Origin: Bog-159 sp049516155
GTDB taxonomy: Bacteria > Acidobacteriota > Terriglobia > Bryobacterales > Bryobacteraceae
NCBI GenBank assembly: GCA_049516155.1
Contig: JBEKTJ010000273.1
Coordinates: 1 to 8,401 of the forward strand
Length of the DNA: 8,401 nt
Direction of reading: 5' to 3'
The notes under the pieces are model-generated. The model worked only from the letters and a program-made list of their open reading frames with translations. It was not told the origin of the DNA and searched no databases. A program made the translations under genes and the position numbers. Positions 1-6,728 of this stretch are shown here, piece by piece (position 1 is the first letter of the stretch; every line of letters begins with the position of its first letter).

Positions 1-378
1 CCAGCGGGCCGGGTCGCTCTGGGCCGCGGTAGGTCCGAAAGCGGCTGCGAAGAAATAGCGGTAGTAACGCTGATAGAGCAGGTGCAGAATCGCGTCTTCA
101 TAGAGCGCAAGGTCCGCCGGGCGGGCATCCACGCCTTCGCGCAGACGGGCTTGGAGAACGGCGGCCAGCGGTTCCAGTCGCTCCACGATGCGCCCGACGT
201 TGGCGCGCGGCTGTTCCGGGTCGCGGACGTGCTGGCTCCAGACCGGCTCGCTGGCGACGAAGGCGTCACCCAGCACGGCGCGTTCGAACTCGACCCATTC
301 GGGCAGGAAGGGGTTGGCGTAGGCAAGCTGCGAGATGGCGGCGAGGAAGGCGCGCTGCTGCGGAGGAACGAAGGGCAT
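1..378 (-). CDS. N-terminal part of a probable sigma-54-dependent (Fis-family) transcriptional regulator, cut by the window edge
   Basis: The minus strand is open from ATG at 378-376 to the window edge (126 codons, no stop). No other ATG, GTG or TTG lies in this frame between the ATG and the in-frame stop at 549-547, so this start is the only usual one. No good Shine-Dalgarno is visible. The protein begins MPFVPPQQRAFLAAISQLAY, followed by ANPFLPEWVEFERAVLG and, near residues 95-110, LALYEDAILHLLYQRYYRYF. From memory, this pattern (FL.A.S.LAY.NPFLPE.[IV]E.ER..LG, later DLALYEDA.L..LYQRYY) matches the uncharacterised N-terminal region of sigma-54-interacting AAA+ regulators common in Acidobacteriota and Planctomycetota. 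The AAA+ and Fis domains would lie outside the window, so the family call is recognition plus inference. It is transcribed divergently from the aas-like gene. Confidence 0.6.
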   Translation of the reverse strand, partial: MPFVPPQQRAFLAAISQLAYANPFLPEWVEFERAVLGDAFVASEPVWSQHVRDPEQPRANVGRIVERLEPLAAVLQARLREGVDARPADLALYEDAILHLLYQRYYRYFFAAAFGPTAAQSDPARW

Positions 379-397
379 CCGTACGTTTATTGTACGG
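379..397. promoter_or_regulatory. Inverted repeat CCGTAC-N7-GTACGG next to the regulator start (candidate operator)
   Basis: A perfect inverted repeat with 6-bp arms (379-384 and 392-397) and a 7-base AT-rich spacer (385-391) abuts the start codon of the minus-strand regulator. It can also be read as a direct repeat of GTAC spaced 11 bp apart, one helical turn. Its place over the expected ribosome-binding or early transcribed region would suit autoregulation. Its identity as a protein-binding site is inference only. Confidence 0.3.
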
Positions 398-478
398 CGG
401 CGGACAGCATATGCGAGGCCCCGCTCCGGCGACGCACAGATTGGGTCGCCGGGCCGAACCTCAACGCGCGCTAGGCAA

Positions 479-505
479 TTGATGTATATGGTCTGTACAT
501 AAAAT
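479..505 (+). promoter_or_regulatory. Weak sigma-70-like promoter candidate with an ATGTA-N9-TACAT inverted repeat in its spacer
   Basis: TTGATG (479-484) and TAAAAT (500-505) resemble -35 and -10 boxes, but the spacer is only 15 bp and the -35 matches at four of six positions. The inverted repeat ATGTA (482-486) / TACAT (496-500) with a 9-base gap lies over the spacer, where a repressor would block polymerase. It contains the palindrome TGTACA at 494-499. If used, this promoter would give the aas-like gene a leader of about 100 bases. Promoter rules of this phylum are poorly known to me, so this is tentative. Confidence 0.2.
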
Positions 506-610
506 GGATCACCACCGTCGCTGTCTTCCGCTAGCCTACCCCTAACCTATTGACCCGTGGTATCTTTCCAACACCGGCGCATCGGCGCGCGCCGTGCATT
601 GTAACTAGCC

Positions 611-3600
611 ATGGCACACGGCGGATTCAAAGACGTCATCAAAAACAACGGCTTCCTAGCCTTCCTCACGACCCAGTTCCTCGGTGCGTTCAACGATAAC
701 GCCTACCGCACCGGATACGCCGGCCAACTCGCCGACGCCATCAGCAAGCGCAAGGTCCTGATCGCTGTCAAGATATTCGAGATCGCCGTCATGGCCCTGG
801 GCATCGTCGTTTTCTTCTCGCACAGCATCACGTGGATGTTCGTCGTCCTCTTCCTAATGGCCGTGCATTACACCGTCTTCAGCCCGGCCAAATATTCCAT
901 CGTGCCCGAACTGGTCTCCGACCGCGACCTCTCCCGCGCCAACGCTCTGCTCGAAATGACCACGCTCGTCGCCATCGTGCTGGGCACCTCCATCGGGCCA
1001 TTCCTGTTCACTGCGTGGAAAACGGCGGAATGGAAAATCGGCGTGGTGCTGACCACGGTGGCAGTCGTCGGCTGCCTCACGAGTTTCCGCATCGCCCGCG
1101 TGCCGGCGGCGGGCGCACGCGCACCGTGGCGGCTCAATCCGCTCGCCGAAATTACAGCGGGCACCAAGCACCTGCTGCGCGACCGTCCCCTGTGGCTCGC
1201 CGTAATGGCCATCTCCTACTTTTGGTTCGTGGGGCTGCTGTTCTCGATGGATCTGGTGCTATTCGGCAACGAAACGCTGCACGCGAGCGACCGGCTGGTG
1301 GGGCTGCTAATGACGTGCCTGTCGTTGGGTATCGGCGCGGGCAGTATGCTGGCGGGCCGCCTCTCCGGCGACAAAGTCGAGATCGGTCTCGTCCCGCTCG
1401 GCTCCATCTTCATGGGCGTGTGCAGCCTCGGCCTCTACGCCGCGCGCGGCTCCTACGCGGCTTCGGTGGTGATGCTATCGCTGCTGGGCATCGCGGCGGG
1501 GGTTTTCTTCGTGCCTCTGAACGCCTACCTGCAGCAGCGCAGCGAGAGCGGGGAAAAGGGCCGCATCATCGCCACCAACAACATCTACAACACGCTCGGA
1601 ATGCTGCTCGCCACCGCGATTTTCTATCTTTGCAGCGACGGGTTGCACATCAGCCCGCCGCACATCATCCTGATATTCGGTTTCGTGAGCCTGGGGATCA
1701 CGGTCTACATCGTGACGGTGGTGGACGATTTCCTGATCCGCTTTGTGCTGTGGCTGGTAACCCACACCATCTTCCGCATCCGGATCGTGGGGCAGGAGAA
1801 CGTGCCGTTCCGCGGGCCGGCGCTGCTGGTATCCAATCACATGTCGCATGTGGACGGGTTTCTGGTGGGCGCATGCGTGCAGCGTTTCATCCGCTTTATG
1901 GTTTGGAAGCCGTACCACCAGATGAGGGCGCTGAACTGGTTCTTCCGTAAGACCAAGTCAATTCCCGTGGGCGGCGGGCGCGACGCGGTGCGTGCGATTC
2001 AGGCCGCGCGCTGCGAGTTGGCCGCGGGTCACGTGGTGTGCATCTTCGCCGAGGGCGCCATCAGCCGCACGGGGAACATTCTGCCATTCAAGCGCGGTAT
2101 GGAAAAGATCGTGGAGGGCCCGGAATGCAGCGCCGTCCCCATTATCCCGGTGCACCTGGACCGCCTGTGGGGCAGCATCTTCAGCTTCGAGCGTGGCCGT
2201 TTCTTCTGGAAGTGGCCCAAGAGCATTCCTTATCCCGTGACGGTTTCGTTCGGCAACCCGCTGCCGGCGAATTCCACGGCGCACGAAGTACGGCAGGCCA
2301 TCCAGGAGTTGGCGGCGGAAGCCACGGCGCATCGCCAGACCGCGGCCGACACCCTGCCGCGCCGCCTGATCCGCAACGCGCGCCGCAACTGGAGCCATTT
2401 CGCGATGGCCGATTCCACCGGGCGCGAGCTGACTTACGGGCGCATGCTCGCAGGCGGCCTGCTGGTGGCGAACTGGGCGCGCACGCGGCGGGATGAAGAA
2501 ATGATCGGCGTGCTGCTGCCATCCAGCGTGGCGGGCGCCCTGGTGAACGTGGGGATCACGCTGGCGGGCCGCGTTCCGGTGAACCTCAATTTCACGGCGG
2601 GACCGGAGGCCATGGCGGCTGCACGCGAGCGCTGCGCGATGCGCACGGTGGTGACGTCGCGCGTGTTCCTGGCCAAGGCCAAGATCGAAACGCAGCAGGG
2701 CATGGTCTTCGTGGAAGATATTCTGGCGCGCGTGGGCCCGCTTGCCCGTCTGCGCGCGCTGGCGGCTGCGCGATTTGCGCCGGCGCGTTTGTTGTGCGGC
2801 GCGGCGCGCCCGGATGCGCTGGCCACCGTCATTTTCTCCAGCGGCAGCACGGGCGCCCCGAAAGGCGTGATGCTCTCGCACTACAGCGTGCTGGTGAATA
2901 TCGAAGCGATGGCGCAGCTTTTCTGGATCGGCGAGCGCGACCGCATCGTGGGCGTGCTGCCCTTCTTTCATTCGTTCGGATACACGGTCACGATCTGGTT
3001 CCCGCTGATTGCGGGATGCGGCGTGGTTTACCATCCGAATCCAACGGATGCGAAGGCGGTCGGCGAACTGATTGCGAAGCACCGGGCGACGTTCCTGCTT
3101 TCCACCCCGACGTTCTGCGCGGGGTACACGCGCAAGTGCTCCGCCGAAGAATTGGCCAGCTTGCGATTCGTGCTGGTGGGCGCGGAGAAGCTGCGCGAGC
3201 CCATCGCCACCGCCTTTCGCGAAAAGTTCGGCGTGGAACTGCTGGAAGGATACGGCTGCACGGAAATGGCGCCGGTGGTGGCGGTGAACGCCCCCAACTT
3301 CCAGGCGGGCAAGGATTCGCAAACGGGCAACAAGGCGGGCACGGTGGGGCATCCGCTGCCGGGCGTGGCCGCCCAGGTAGTAGACGCAGCCACGTTCGCG
3401 CCGCTCGCGTCCAATCAGCCGGGGCTGTTGCTGGTGAAGGGGTCCAACCGCATGATCGGCTATCTGGGCGAGCCGGAGCGCACGGCCGAGGTTCTGCACA
3501 ACGGCTGGTACATCACGGGCGACATCGCGGCCATCGACGACGAAGGCTTCATCCGCATCACCGACCGGCTCTCTCGGTTCAGCAAAATCGCGGGCGAGAT

Positions 3601-3907
3601 GGTGCCGCACCTGCGGATCGAAGACGCCATCGCGGGAGTGTTGGGGGCCGCGCCCTGCGCGGTGACCTCGGTAGCCGACGACCGGCGCGGCGAGCGTCTG
3701 GCGGCGCTGTACGTACACGAGATGGAGCCGGCGGAACTGTGGCAGAAGCTCGCGGAGATGGATCTGCCGCGCTTGTGGATTCCCAAGCGGGAGAACTTGT
3801 ATCGCGTCGAAGCGCTTCCGCAACTCGGGACGGGAAAGCTGGATCTGCGCGGATTGAAGATGCGCGCGGAAGAGTTAGTGGCGGCGGAAATGGGCGTGCG
3901 TTCGTAA
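611..3907 (+). CDS. aas: LplT-PlsC-Aas fusion: lysophospholipid transporter / acyltransferase / acyl-ACP synthetase, with a gap in the transporter domain
   Basis: A 1098-residue protein of the inner membrane. Residues 1 to about 390 are an MFS transporter of the LplT type (FLGAFNDNAYR at 23-33, GYAGQLAD at 35-42, then many hydrophobic segments). About 395-590 is a PlsC-type acyltransferase with the NHMSHVD catalytic motif at 409-415 and FAEG at 479-482, where FPEG is usual. About 600-1098 is an AMP-forming synthetase: P-loop SSGSTGAPKG 743-752, YGCTEM 881-886, TGD followed by DRLSRFSKIAGEMV, and the C-terminal catalytic lysine K1076 in GTGKLDL. In E. coli, LplT flips lysophosphatidylethanolamine inward and Aas re-acylates it using fatty acid activated on ACP; here one chain carries all three steps. 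Family members continue after FNDN.Y with about 40 residues forming the rest of TM1, a loop and TM2; here R33 is followed directly by T34-GYAG, so that stretch is missing in frame. The enzyme domains look intact, and transport may be impaired. No clear ribosome site is seen before ATG 611. Confidence 0.9.
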   Translation: MAHGGFKDVIKNNGFLAFLTTQFLGAFNDNAYRTGYAGQLADAISKRKVLIAVKIFEIAVMALGIVVFFSHSITWMFVVLFLMAVHYTVFSPAKYSIVPELVSDRDLSRANALLEMTTLVAIVLGTSIGPFLFTAWKTAEWKIGVVLTTVAVVGCLTSFRIARVPAAGARAPWRLNPLAEITAGTKHLLRDRPLWLAVMAISYFWFVGLLFSMDLVLFGNETLHASDRLVGLLMTCLSLGIGAGSMLAGRLSGDKVEIGLVPLGSIFMGVCSLGLYAARGSYAASVVMLSLLGIAAGVFFVPLNAYLQQRSESGEKGRIIATNNIYNTLGMLLATAIFYLCSDGLHISPPHIILIFGFVSLGITVYIVTVVDDFLIRFVLWLVTHTIFRIRIVGQENVPFRGPALLVSNHMSHVDGFLVGACVQRFIRFMVWKPYHQMRALNWFFRKTKSIPVGGGRDAVRAIQAARCELAAGHVVCIFAEGAISRTGNILPFKRGMEKIVEGPECSAVPIIPVHLDRLWGSIFSFERGRFFWKWPKSIPYPVTVSFGNPLPANSTAHEVRQAIQELAAEATAHRQTAADTLPRRLIRNARRNWSHFAMADSTGRELTYGRMLAGGLLVANWARTRRDEEMIGVLLPSSVAGALVNVGITLAGRVPVNLNFTAGPEAMAAARERCAMRTVVTSRVFLAKAKIETQQGMVFVEDILARVGPLARLRALAAARFAPARLLCGAARPDALATVIFSSGSTGAPKGVMLSHYSVLVNIEAMAQLFWIGERDRIVGVLPFFHSFGYTVTIWFPLIAGCGVVYHPNPTDAKAVGELIAKHRATFLLSTPTFCAGYTRKCSAEELASLRFVLVGAEKLREPIATAFREKFGVELLEGYGCTEMAPVVAVNAPNFQAGKDSQTGNKAGTVGHPLPGVAAQVVDAATFAPLASNQPGLLLVKGSNRMIGYLGEPERTAEVLHNGWYITGDIAAIDDEGFIRITDRLSRFSKIAGEMVPHLRIEDAIAGVLGAAPCAVTSVADDRRGERLAALYVHEMEPAELWQKLAEMDLPRLWIPKRENLYRVEALPQLGTGKLDLRGLKMRAEELVAAEMGVRS

Positions 3908-3908
3908 C

Positions 3909-3914
3909 GGGGTG
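3909..3914 (+). promoter_or_regulatory. Ribosome-binding site of the DUF2339 gene
   Basis: GGGGTG ends 4 bases before ATG 3919 and lies within the 11-base gap after the aas stop codon. It supports the start at 3919 rather than an upstream extension of the frame, which would lie inside aas. Confidence 0.5.
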
Positions 3915-3918
3915 CGCC

Positions 3919-6465
3919 ATGGAAATCTTCCTCATCTTTTGTTTAATCGTTGTGTTGGTGATCCGGTGGGCGGTTTTGAAGGATCGCATGGCGAGGATGG
4001 AATCGCGCATTGCGGAGCTGACCGCGCGCGTTTACGCGCAGGAGCACCCGGCAGCAGTGCTAGAGCAGCCGGCCGCGCCTAAGTGGGACAGTCCTCCCGG
4101 CCTCTCCGTGACAGAGCTCCCGGCCCGTCCTACCTCGCCAGTGCATCGCCGTGCCTCACGGGAATGGGAGACCATCCTGGGCGGAAACTGGCTCAACAAG
4201 ATCGGCGTGTTTGTGCTGGTGATCGGCCTGGCGTTGCTGCTGCGCTATTCGTTCACCCAATTCGGGCCGTTGGGCCGCGTGACCATCTGCATGGCGGCGA
4301 GCCTCGCCTTGCTGGCGGCGGGCGGCCTCCTGGAATCGAAAGAACGCTACCGGATGTTCGCGCGCGGCCTGCTGGGCGGCGGCTGGGCAGCGCTTTACGT
4401 TACGGTCTACGCGATGCACGCGGTGGAGGCGGCCCGCGTCGTCGAAAGCGCCGTAGTGGGCGCAATCCTGCTGCTGGCGGTGGCCGCGGGGATGATCGTG
4501 CATTCGTTGCGGTACCGCTCGCAGACGGTCACGGGACTGGGATATTTCGTGGCGTTCGGTACGTTGGCGATCACGGACATGACGTCGTTGCCCTTTCTGG
4601 CGCTGGTCCCGCTGGCGGCATCGCTGCTGTACGTGGCACACCGCTTCCGGTGGACCAGGCTGGCAATGCTCGGTCTGATCGCCACTTATACCGTCGTCGT
4701 CATGCGCGGCGACACCGGGGCGCCGCTGTGGCAGGCGCAGACCGTCTTCGCCGTCTACTGGCTGCTATTTGAAGCCTTCGATGTGTTGCATCCGGATGCC
4801 TGGCTGCTGCCGCTCAACGCCGCCGGTTTCCTGGGACTCTCGGTGCTGAAGTGGCAGACCTCGGCGCCGGACCGGCTCTGGATTCTGCTGGCGGCCACGG
4901 CAGGCGCCTATCTGGTGAGCGCCGCGGCGCGCATTCGCTATGGTAAATGGCACGGCGCGGCCACCCTCACGGCGGCCCTGACGGCGGGGGCGATCTTCCA
5001 AAAGCTCGACCACCAGTGGATCGCGTCGGCGCTGGTGGTGGAGGCAGAGTTGTTCTACCTGGCCGGCATCCGGCTGCGCGCGCCGTATCTGCGCTGGCTG
5101 GGCACATCGCTGTTCGGCGTGGAAGCGTTGCGGCTATTGTTAAGCGACTTGTGGGCGTCGCCAGCCGCACTGTGGGTGCCCGTGGCATCGCTCGATGCCG
5201 TGGTCTTCTATGCGAATCGCGCGCTGTATTCGGCGGACCAGTTCTACGGCTACGCTGGGGCGGCGGCCGTAGCGCTGGTGATCGGGAGAAACGCGCAGGA
5301 GCCCTACCGCAGCGTGGCGTGGCAGGCCGCGGCGGCTGGCGCGTTCGCCTTCGGCTGGTGGCGGCGGCTCTTCGATTTTCGCTTGCAGGGATACTTACTG
5401 CTCGCGCTGGGCCTCGTCGGAACCGCTATCGAGACGCGCGAACTTCCGCTCGCGGTGGCGGCCGGCGTTTGCTGCGCGGCGACGCTATGCGTCCTGTGGT
5501 CGGGCGAGGATCGCTTTACGGCAAACGAACGCAGTCTGGTGCGGCTGGGCGGCGCTGGCCTGGCGTTGGCGGCGCTGATGGCGCTCGGGTGGCGCCTGAT
5601 GCCGGACGAATATCTGGGCGTTGTTTGGATGGCGCTGGCGGTACTGGTCCTCGAACTGGGGCTGCGCCACCTGCCCGATGACCTCCGGCGCATGGCATAC
5701 GCGGCAGCCTTATTGGGCGGGGGCCGCGTCTGGTTTTTCAATGTTGTGGGGCTACAAAATTCCGGCGAGTGGGATCTGCGCCTGATGCCGTTGTGGGCCG
5801 CGCTGTTGGCTTACGCAATCGCCATGCGTGCACACCGCGAGGAGGGCGGCACGGTGCTGGCTGGAGCCTCGTCTTTCGGGTTAGTGTTCTCGATCGCGGC
5901 GTTGTGGGCCTTGTCGCCTGCCGAAACGGTCGCCGCGTCGTGGGCGGCGGCGGCGCTGGCGCTGCTGCTGGCAGAGCGGCAGTGGAAGCGCGCGGTGTTC
6001 GGCTGGCAGAGCTGCGCCGTCGCGGGGCTGGCTTACTTTCTGGCGATGGCCAATCTGCCGAATATTCCCGCCGCCATGTGGACCACCTGCGCCGCGATCG
6101 CCTGTTTCTACGCGGCGCAACTGCTGTCGGAACGCGCGGGGTATCGGCGCCTCTATTTCTCGTTGCTGGCCACCACGTTGCTGACGCTGTTGCTGTACTA
6201 CCGGATCTCGGGCAGCATGCTGACGGTCGCCTGCGGCATCCAGGGCCTGATGCTGCTGGCGTCGGGCTTTCCCCTGCGCGACCGGGTGCTTAGGATATCC
6301 GGCCTGGCGCTGCTGCTGGCGTGCATCCTGAAGCTGTTCGTATGGGATCTGCGCCATCTGGACACGCTGCCGCGCATCTTCTCGTTCATCGGGCTCGGAG
6401 TTATTTTGCTCGGCGTCTCGTGGATCTATACGCGCTTCCGGGAGCGGGTGGCGAAGTTTCTGTGA
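3919..6465 (+). CDS. DUF2339 family polytopic membrane protein
   Basis: An 848-residue protein of unknown function. A membrane anchor at about 2-20 is followed by a short charged, coiled-coil-like stretch (about 21-42, KDRMARMESRIAELTARV) and a proline-rich linker (about 43-80). The family signature GGNWLNKIGVF begins at 88, followed by a long series of hydrophobic segments, probably twenty or more. The C-terminus has the typical ending: VWDLRHLDTLPRIFSFIGLG, then a last TM segment and a basic tail (RFRERVAKFL). Order and length fit DUF2339. The open frame extends upstream to 2794, but that part lies inside aas in another frame, so ATG 3919 with its GGGGTG site is chosen. The gene follows the aas stop by 11 bases on the same strand, so it is very likely co-transcribed and translated from the same message. 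A role in envelope or lipid handling is suggested only by this neighbour. No promoter or terminator of its own is visible. Confidence 0.88.
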   Translation: MEIFLIFCLIVVLVIRWAVLKDRMARMESRIAELTARVYAQEHPAAVLEQPAAPKWDSPPGLSVTELPARPTSPVHRRASREWETILGGNWLNKIGVFVLVIGLALLLRYSFTQFGPLGRVTICMAASLALLAAGGLLESKERYRMFARGLLGGGWAALYVTVYAMHAVEAARVVESAVVGAILLLAVAAGMIVHSLRYRSQTVTGLGYFVAFGTLAITDMTSLPFLALVPLAASLLYVAHRFRWTRLAMLGLIATYTVVVMRGDTGAPLWQAQTVFAVYWLLFEAFDVLHPDAWLLPLNAAGFLGLSVLKWQTSAPDRLWILLAATAGAYLVSAAARIRYGKWHGAATLTAALTAGAIFQKLDHQWIASALVVEAELFYLAGIRLRAPYLRWLGTSLFGVEALRLLLSDLWASPAALWVPVASLDAVVFYANRALYSADQFYGYAGAAAVALVIGRNAQEPYRSVAWQAAAAGAFAFGWWRRLFDFRLQGYLLLALGLVGTAIETRELPLAVAAGVCCAATLCVLWSGEDRFTANERSLVRLGGAGLALAALMALGWRLMPDEYLGVVWMALAVLVLELGLRHLPDDLRRMAYAAALLGGGRVWFFNVVGLQNSGEWDLRLMPLWAALLAYAIAMRAHREEGGTVLAGASSFGLVFSIAALWALSPAETVAASWAAAALALLLAERQWKRAVFGWQSCAVAGLAYFLAMANLPNIPAAMWTTCAAIACFYAAQLLSERAGYRRLYFSLLATTLLTLLLYYRISGSMLTVACGIQGLMLLASGFPLRDRVLRISGLALLLACILKLFVWDLRHLDTLPRIFSFIGLGVILLGVSWIYTRFRERVAKFL

Positions 6466-6722
6466 TCGCATCGCGTAGCGCGCGCAGCACACGCAGCGCG
6501 GTCGCCAACTCGTTTGGGCGGAGCCCTCGCGCCAGTTGCCGATGCATATCGTCCGCCGCCGCCGCAAGCTTTCGAAGCTGCGTCCCGCCCTTGCCTGTCA
6601 GGCGCACCAGCGGCGAACGCTGGTGATCGGGATTGGGAAGATAGCCTACCGGCAATCCTATCGCCGAGTTCGCGGAAGGAACCGGCGAGCTCGAACACTT
6701 CGGCTACAATCGGCGGGATACT
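6401..6722 (-). pseudogene. Remnant of a MarR-family regulator: winged-helix core deleted, halves in different frames
   Basis: On the minus strand, about 6722-6657 encodes IPPIVAEVFELAGSFRELGD-RIAG, which resembles the first helix of MarR proteins (VF.L.G.L...GD.I). Around 6656 the similarity moves to another frame, which encodes GYLPNPDHQRSPLVRLTGKG (the wing end, usually L...PNP.HRRSPLV.LT..G) and then the C-terminal dimerisation helices (GLRPNELATALRVLRALRDA). The recognition helix and most of the winged-helix domain, by my estimate 50-60 residues, are absent between the two parts. The C-terminal frame has a TAG just upstream (6706-6704) and no ATG, and the N-terminal frame has no clear start codon. 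The C-terminal frame stops at 6403-6401, inside the convergent DUF2339 gene. The gene lies head-to-head with the VOC gene, as MarR regulators often do with their targets. Family recognition is from memory. A short functional protein starting at TTG 6655 is possible but would lack a DNA-binding domain. Confidence 0.6.
6705..6710 (+). promoter_or_regulatory. Possible -10 box for the VOC gene
   Basis: TACAAT matches the TATAAT consensus at five of six positions, 18 bases upstream of the VOC start codon. No good -35 element is found 16-18 bases before it, and the box overlaps the marR remnant, so it may be chance. Use of this site would give a very short leader. Confidence 0.22.
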
Positions 6723-6728
6723 GGCCAG

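Larger units (their letters stand above)
379..610. other. Divergent intergenic region between the regulator gene and the aas-like gene
   Basis: These 232 bases separate two divergent starts and hold no supported gene. They are less GC-rich in the centre (about 478-510) than the flanking coding DNA, as expected for a promoter region. Two GTAC-centred inverted repeats and one weak promoter candidate are listed separately. In-frame TAA at 602-604 lies just upstream of the aas ATG, which fixes that start as the first possible one. Confidence 0.7.

Noticed and set aside
82..474. A 130-codon plus-strand frame at the left edge
   Set aside because: The opposite strand encodes the regulator N-terminus with family-like motifs and stays open to the edge. 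The plus-strand product has no recognisable feature.
550..578. TTGACC at 550-555 as a -35 box for aas
   Set aside because: No acceptable -10 hexamer lies 15-19 bases downstream; the sequence there is GC-rich.
832..1950. A 372-codon plus-strand frame inside the MFS/PlsC region of aas
   Set aside because: It is an out-of-frame shadow with Arg/Pro/His-rich composition, and the overlapping frame has the family motifs.
1958..3823. A 621-codon open frame on the minus strand opposite aas
   Set aside because: It is antisense to a clearly recognised acyltransferase/synthetase gene, is rich in Arg, His and Ala as expected from the complement of GC-rich codons, and shows no recognisable domain.
2794..3918. 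Upstream extension of the DUF2339 reading frame
   Set aside because: It lies within the AMP-binding domain of aas in another frame and its translation is low-complexity Arg/Gly/Ala. ATG 3919 has a ribosome site and begins a typical membrane anchor.
4947..5681. A 244-codon plus-strand frame within the DUF2339 gene
   Set aside because: It is a Gly/Arg-rich shadow of the DUF2339 frame, without any domain or ribosome site.
6466..6530. A terminator after the DUF2339 gene
   Set aside because: The stretch has GC-rich GCGC repeats but no stable stem followed by a T-run on the plus strand.
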